A DNA stretch of 64,000 bases from Lichtheimia corymbifera B2541 (lineage: Eukaryota; Mucoromycota; Mucoromycetes; Mucorales; Lichtheimiaceae), in NCBI GenBank assembly GCA_000697475.1, contig JNEU01000841.1, positions 1 to 64,000 on the forward strand, in the 5' to 3' direction. The position numbers and the translations under genes were made by a program. Shown here one piece after another: positions 59,287 to 64,000 of this stretch; the stretch's first letter is position 1; each line of letters starts with the position of its first letter. The notes beneath the pieces are model-generated. The model was given only the letters and a program-made list of their open reading frames with translations, was not told the DNA's origin and did not search any database.

Positions 59287-59663
59287 AAGTGGGTCTAGTT
59301 GAAGGGTAAACGGTATGTCAAGTGAAAGAGACGCGCCTGATTTAGGCAAGTAGCCTCTCATCTCCTATGCATTGGCTGAGTATATGCGATCATTATTCCA
59401 CTCACTCACTATCCTACCTACCTACCAACTTATCCACCGTTGTCTTTTATTCCCTCATATCCTTATCACCCACCACGATAGAGAATGATAATGCTTGATT
59501 CAATAAAAGGCCTCCTTATCCATCCACCCATGCATTTCACACAATCATGCATATTACACTGCTCGAATAGTCTAATGTCGGAGAAGTGACCGCCATTGCT
59601 TTTTTTGTCTAACAAGTCAACACGCGTCTTGTTTTATTCTCTCTTCTCTTTTCCTTCTCTCAT
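59287..59663. other. intergenic between divergent genes
   Basis: Shared upstream DNA of the kinase and the small gene at 59664. It includes the in-frame ATG at 59361 discussed with the kinase. No clear core promoter motif is seen. Confidence 0.4.
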
Positions 59664-60191
59664 ATGCAGAATACACGCCAGACCACACTTGACTTTTCAA
59701 AAGCATCTTCAGTGAAAAAACAAAAACAACCATCATCATCATCACCACCCACATCACATGAAAACCGAGACCGAGAAGCCGTTCATCGTGATTTTCAAAA
59801 TGTATTAGACCGAATACAAGATGCGATATCGGATACCACGGTAGAAGATGAAGACGATGAGGTGTGCATCATGTCGCAACATGACCCCAACAGTGACAAC
59901 AAACGTCCTTCTTCCTATCTTACCACAATACCCAATCAAACCATCCATGACGATGACGATCAAGTACCCAGAATTCGACCACGTGAGACGACCCATCATC
60001 ATCCCAAAATGAGCGATGTCGTACAACGATTTCGACAAAACATGAAACCATCATCATCACGCACCACCACCACCACCACCGTTTCTCTTTTGAATGATCC
60101 CAATGTCTCTGTAAAGGAAGCGGAACAACGCATGTTGGAACGGATTCGAATGAAAAAGCGTAAAAAGAACGATCAAGTTTTTAATGAGTAA
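59664..60191 (+). CDS. small acidic/basic hypothetical protein
   Basis: A single frame of 175 residues begins MQNTRQTTLDFSK, near but not equal to a PCNA-interaction (PIP) box: it has Q, L and an aromatic residue but not the canonical spacing to two aromatics. After that come REAVHRDFQNVLDRIQDAIS, an acidic patch (EDEDDEV), a Thr run, and a C-terminal helix with KEAEQRMLERIRMKKRKK. No family is recognised. The frame overlaps the convergent gene below by 11 bases, stop to stop. Confidence 0.55.
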   Translation: MQNTRQTTLDFSKASSVKKQKQPSSSSPPTSHENRDREAVHRDFQNVLDRIQDAISDTTVEDEDDEVCIMSQHDPNSDNKRPSSYLTTIPNQTIHDDDDQVPRIRPRETTHHHPKMSDVVQRFRQNMKPSSSRTTTTTTVSLLNDPNVSVKEAEQRMLERIRMKKRKKNDQVFNE

Positions 60192-62617
60192 AGTGTTTAC
60201 CAACGAGATGTGCCAATGACCCTGCTTTTACCAAATGTGATACTGTTTTGGTACGTTGTTTGGAGGCATAAAGTCGTATGAAAGGCTCAGCATTACCACT
60301 TGCACAAACATCCCAATCATCGTCATTGTCTTGTTCTTCTTCTTCGTCATCATTGTCTATGGGTCGTGGAGCAGCAGGGGCCGGATGGATCAATATTTCA
60401 CCGGTTGAGGAGGATGGCATCCCTGTGGTTGTGGTTGTGGTAGGCTCAACCAATTTTTCAAAGCTGTCGCTATATGCTTTCAATTGACGCCCTAGATCTG
60501 TTAAGGGTGCTTCTCGATTCAATGCCTCAGTCGTTAATAAAGATGGTTTGGTTGGCTGTTGTTGTTGCGGCGGGCTGCTTGATGATGATGATGATGATGA
60601 CTATTACAAGTACCAATGTTAAAACAAAGACACACACACATACTATGTTTATTTACCTCTTTTTTGGGATCAATGACGCATTGATGGTATTGCATATCTT
60701 GAGAAGAAGCCACTTCAATCATCCAGAAATGTTCAAAGCTGCCTTGTATGAAACCAATCTCCTTGGCAAGCACCGATCGCAAAATACCAGGATCATTGCT
60801 GTTGGTGATGATACTGGTATTGGCTGTACTACTACCACCACCACCCATGGTGGGTGATGAGAGAATACTGGAGCGTTGCTGATGAGGATGATGATGACTC
60901 CCACTGCTGAGACTCGTGCTACTATTTGTCATGGATGGCGATGCAATAGCGGCTGTCGTAAGTGCAGCTGGTATGGTGGGTTTCAATGCAGCAAGTGGAC
61001 TTGTTGAAGTTGTTGTTGTTGTTGTGGGTGAAGCCAAGGAGCAAAGATAATGTACTTGTCGCAATGCAATAATGTCGCCATGTAGCACTGGACGACGTCT
61101 TCCAATTGCAACATCCACGTTACGACTGGTATCAGCTGCTAAATCATCCTCGTATTCCAATCCTAAATTTTCCATTTCTATCGTCCACTGATGCTCATAG
61201 GATTGTCTACCTTGGCCTATGGTCAGCAATTCAAGACTGCGTAAACGCTCAGCGGCAGCTGTTGGATGATGTTGATCTTGTGTCACATGCGATGCAGAGG
61301 TTACAGGGCTGCTGCGTGTGAGCAATTTCGTGGATGATCTGCTGTGCTGCTTGTCGTTTGTGTGACCTGTCGTAGTAGTAGTAGCAGGATACAAATAAAC
61401 TCGGCTCCCACATCGGATGTACCCCCCTGCATAATGAGCTTCCATGTCGATTCGTTTTTCATCAAAAGGCAAAGCCCAATCCAATCGCCATAAATATTGA
61501 CTTTGTGTTGCCGCCATAGCTGCAAGTGGACATGTGGCAAAAAGGACAGTGGCACCAGACGATGCTGATAATGATGATGATGGAGAAGAAGAAGAAGTCT
61601 TGACGTTGGCTGTTGCTGTTGTAGCATGATGTGGCTGTGCCCGCCATGAAAGATAACCACCCGTAGATAAGCTGCGTAGTTTGATGGGACGATGACTAGG
61701 TATCCTATGCACAAAGCTGTTGATCATCTCCAATACAATGTCACGTTGATTGGGTTGAAGAAATTCGTGTATTGGACGCAAATCACTGCGTTGGATAATC
61801 GTCCATGTAAGAGCAATATCCTTGAGCTGTGAATCAGTAGGACTATCTTGCTGCGATTGGTATTCTGGCTAATACCATTCTATTTAGCAAGTATCTTTGA
61901 TACATACGTTGTATCAATATTGTTCATACCTTGTCCAACGCGTCTGGCACAAATATCCTCTAACTGTGCACTCGCTTCATCATACGCTTGTGCTTGCCGT
62001 AGTTCGTTGAGCCGATTAGGATTTGGGTTGGTTACGCTGTACGTATTTTTGAAATGGTGTCGTAGACCTTTTGGATATATTAGCGGCACGGCTGATGTAA
62101 AGCAAGCGGGTGAACCTTTCTTACCAAGCATAATTTTTCGTGGCCAAAGAAATCCAAATTCGTACCACACTCTGCATAAGCCTTGCCATGCACGAGCGGG
62201 ATCTTTTGGCCAATGTTCAAGTACAGGGTCGAGTGCTTGCTGAAACTTGGCTGTAGGTTGCAAGATATCGCTCACTCGGAAATAGGCGTGTGTGTCGTAA
62301 TACAACAGATGGAATGTTTCTTCTTTGGGTTTTTCAGGGCGGTGGAATATCATGGCGCATTCAGCGAGTGCTTGCAGTGTTGAATCGTCATAAAGGTTAC
62401 ATAAAGCGGCTGATTCAACAAGATTTGCTGTCCATTCGCTTTGCGTGACTAATAGTGCAGCAGGCCGTTTTCCTTTGTCGACCAGTAGCTTGATCACTGG
62501 CATCGCCTTTAGCACAAAACATTTGTGCTTGGATATACGACCTGAAGGTAATATGCCATGCTGCCATTTGATTTGTTGCAAGATACGCTCATTTAGTTGC
62601 TTGTCGATCGTCACCAT
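60181..62617 (-). CDS. large unrecognised protein with Thr/Ser-rich insertions
   Basis: Three exons (62617-61930, 61864-60657 and 60600-60181) join in frame to 771 residues. The N-terminal 230 residues are ordered, containing KWQHGILPSGRISKHKCFVL, HLLYYDTHAYFRVSDILQP, CRVWYEFGFLWPRKIML and RLNELRQAQAYDEASAQLED. A middle domain has recurring short strands: LRSLSTGGYLSWRA, LWRLDWALPF, GGYIRCGSRVYLYP, QWTIEMENLGLEYED, GDIIALRQVHYLCSL, FEHFWMIEVASS, a spacing that could suit a beta-trefoil (MIR-like) fold, though this is only a pattern impression. Low-complexity Ser, Thr and His inserts separate these. The C-terminal domain contains PLTDLGRQLKAYSDSFEKLV, an acidic run, and ASGNAEPFIRLYASKQRTK. 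I do not recognise a family. The first intron join (VGQ|EYQSQQ) closes correctly. Confidence 0.7.
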
Positions 62618-63202
62618 GATATATATGAGCGAATGGGAAGAAAACAAAAGAAAGAATAAAAGAAACTTTTTTGTGAGCAAGGTGTCTGATGATCATCTGC
62701 CGGTGACTCTCTGTGCAACAAATGATCAGAGGAGAAGGGGGTGTAATGATAAATGGTTCCGTTTACATACCGACTCCCCAATCATCATTACCCACGGGCC
62801 ACGGTCAGTGCACATTTCCCAACTTTGCTAGTATCAGACCCATCCATCCTCTTTTGGGGATACCTTTTTTGCTCAAGTAAAGGTGATGAAACTGTGCATC
62901 CCATTGAAACATCCAAGGAGGAGAAAAAAAAAGTGGTACAATGGAGATGGTCATACCAGTTGATCACACATACACAAACCCAAGATGTTGGATAAATGAC
63001 AAGAAACTGTATTAATGGATTGCTCATTATGCGTACAGTCTATATAATGCAGTAGTGAAGGGAGAAGGAACAACAAAATGAAATGCGAATGGATATACAA
63101 GAAGAGAAAATAATGAGAATATCAAATCTAATAAGCGAAGGAGGAGGAGGACGGGATGTGGTGATGGAGGATGAGTATATGAGTAGTAGTAAGGAATACG
63201 CT
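62618..63202. other. intergenic, no supported gene
   Basis: Upstream DNA of the 60181 gene and 3' flank of the reductase. The open frames here have no motifs. Confidence 0.4.
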
Positions 63203-64000
63203 TTAAGCCCAAACATCTTCTTGATAGCGGCCATCTTGTCGCAATTGAGAGACATAGTTGATAGCTTGATCATCTTCATATCCACCATATTGCTTGGCAA
63301 AGCCAGTAATGGTTTGTTGGACATCCTTGGCCATACGCTTAGCGTCACCACAGATATATACATAAGCACCCTTGTTATGAATAAGATCCCACATCTCCTC
63401 GCCGTTCTCCTTGAGGCGGTCTTGAACATACACCTTTTTATCGGATTCACGTGAAAAGGCAGTGATGATACGAGATTGGTTGTCGTCACTGAGCTTGTCA
63501 AAGAGAGCGGGCCATTCGTTCTTGTAAAGGAAATCTTCTGAGGAGCGACGGCAACCAAAGTAAAGGATAGTGGGACCCACGTGCTTGTTGAGTTGCGTAC
63601 GTTGATGGACACGTTCATGTACGAAACCACGGAAGGGTGCTACACCAGTACCAGGGCCAACCATAATGACGGGTTTGGTAGTATCGGCAGGCAACTTGAA
63701 AGTGGAGCGGCGAATGTGCACCGGTAACTTGGCAACGCGATTGGCATGGTCAAAGTATTGTCCATGGGGACCTTCAATAGCATATTGTGGTACATTGTCT
63801 TGATGCTTTGTGTCTTGAAGAGCAGCATGAACAGCCCACAAATAGTTGGTATTGACACCGAATACAGTGCGATCGGGTGTTGGTTCGGGATGATATTGAA
63901 GTGTCACAGCGGTTACACTGACGCGATCAGGGCTCTCACTTGACGAGGAAGAGATCGAATAATAGCGAGGCTGCAAACGACCAAAGCACTCAATCACCAC
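63203..64000 (-). CDS. NCP1: NADPH-cytochrome P450 reductase, C-terminal part
   Basis: The gene enters from beyond the right edge and ends at a stop at 63203; 265 residues are visible with no intron. Visible motifs: the FAD-binding PRYYSISS (RxYS), VGPGTGVAPFRGF (NADPH/FAD), ILYFGCRRSSEDFLYKNEW, ITAFSRESDKKVYVQDRL, YICGDAKRMAKDVQ and the terminal EDVWA with the stacking Trp. These fit the C-terminal half of cytochrome P450 reductases, which transfer electrons from NADPH to P450s and squalene epoxidase in the ER. The N-terminal membrane anchor and FMN domain are outside the window. Confidence 0.95.
   Translation of the reverse strand: MVIECFGRLQPRYYSISSSSSESPDRVSVTAVTLQYHPEPTPDRTVFGVNTNYLWAVHAALQDTKHQDNVPQYAIEGPHGQYFDHANRVAKLPVHIRRSTFKLPADTTKPVIMVGPGTGVAPFRGFVHERVHQRTQLNKHVGPTILYFGCRRSSEDFLYKNEWPALFDKLSDDNQSRIITAFSRESDKKVYVQDRLKENGEEMWDLIHNKGAYVYICGDAKRMAKDVQQTITGFAKQYGGYEDDQAINYVSQLRQDGRYQEDVWA

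Noticed and set aside
59664..59705. PCNA-interacting (PIP) box at the N-terminus of the small protein
   Set aside because: QTTLDF resembles the motif but lacks the two aromatic residues at the right spacing, so I list it only as near-match.

Overview
The window is nuclear DNA from a fungus, most likely an early-diverging Mucoromycota (Mucorales-like) species. Genes are split by many short introns (about 45-120 bp, GT-AG with a few GC-AG, and CTAAY-like branch sites). Products are recognisably fungal: a bZIP factor with a DUF3425-type C-terminus, an Ndt80/PhoG-type DNA-binding protein, a Ppn2-like polyphosphatase and a secreted aspartic protease. Homopolymer-rich (Q, S, T, H, A) proteins are frequent. 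The phylum placement is inference from gene style; I see no rRNA or other marker gene.

Layout. Positions 1-8.2 kb are gene-poor. They hold a family of degenerate ~165-bp repeats, a second ~125-bp imperfect repeat, and one decayed DDE-transposase-like gene bracketed by tRNA-like (B-box) sequences. From 8.3 kb on the window is an ordinary gene-dense euchromatic arm. In order: MFS (DHA1) exporter, cytosolic seryl-tRNA synthetase, spliceosomal WD40-cyclophilin (PPWD1 type), NmrA-like protein, a small unrecognised gene, nucleoside hydrolase, a zinc-finger protein with two GATA-like fingers, bZIP-DUF3425 factor, isopentenyl-diphosphate isomerase, a small basic hypothetical, a class-3 lipase-like protein lacking the catalytic serine, a Cys-rich single-pass membrane protein with a PPxY tail, a possible small secreted peptide, Ppn2-type phosphatase, a low-complexity hypothetical, a multi-BRCT protein (Brc1/Rtt107 type), a polyQ/polyA orphan, an aspartic protease, Bfr2/AATF, Got1, the Ndt80-like factor, Upf3, prefoldin subunit 5, ketopantoate reductase, a casein kinase 1, a small acidic hypothetical, a large unrecognised low-complexity protein, and the 3' part of NADPH-cytochrome P450 reductase cut by the window edge.

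Functionally this is a housekeeping assortment: translation (SerRS), splicing (PPWD1), NMD (Upf3), ribosome biogenesis (Bfr2), chaperone (prefoldin), ER-Golgi traffic (Got1), sterol/isoprenoid supply (Idi1 and Ncp1), DNA damage (BRCT). No secondary-metabolite cluster, CRISPR array or defence island is present, and neighbouring genes show no obvious shared pathway. The most notable signals are the serine-less lipase, the repeat/transposon-relic zone at the left end, a two-codon uORF whose stop overlaps the start of ketopantoate reductase, convergent coding sequences overlapping by 11 bp, the paired GATA-like fingers, and recurrent GC-AG introns. Nothing here amounts with confidence to a wholly new system.
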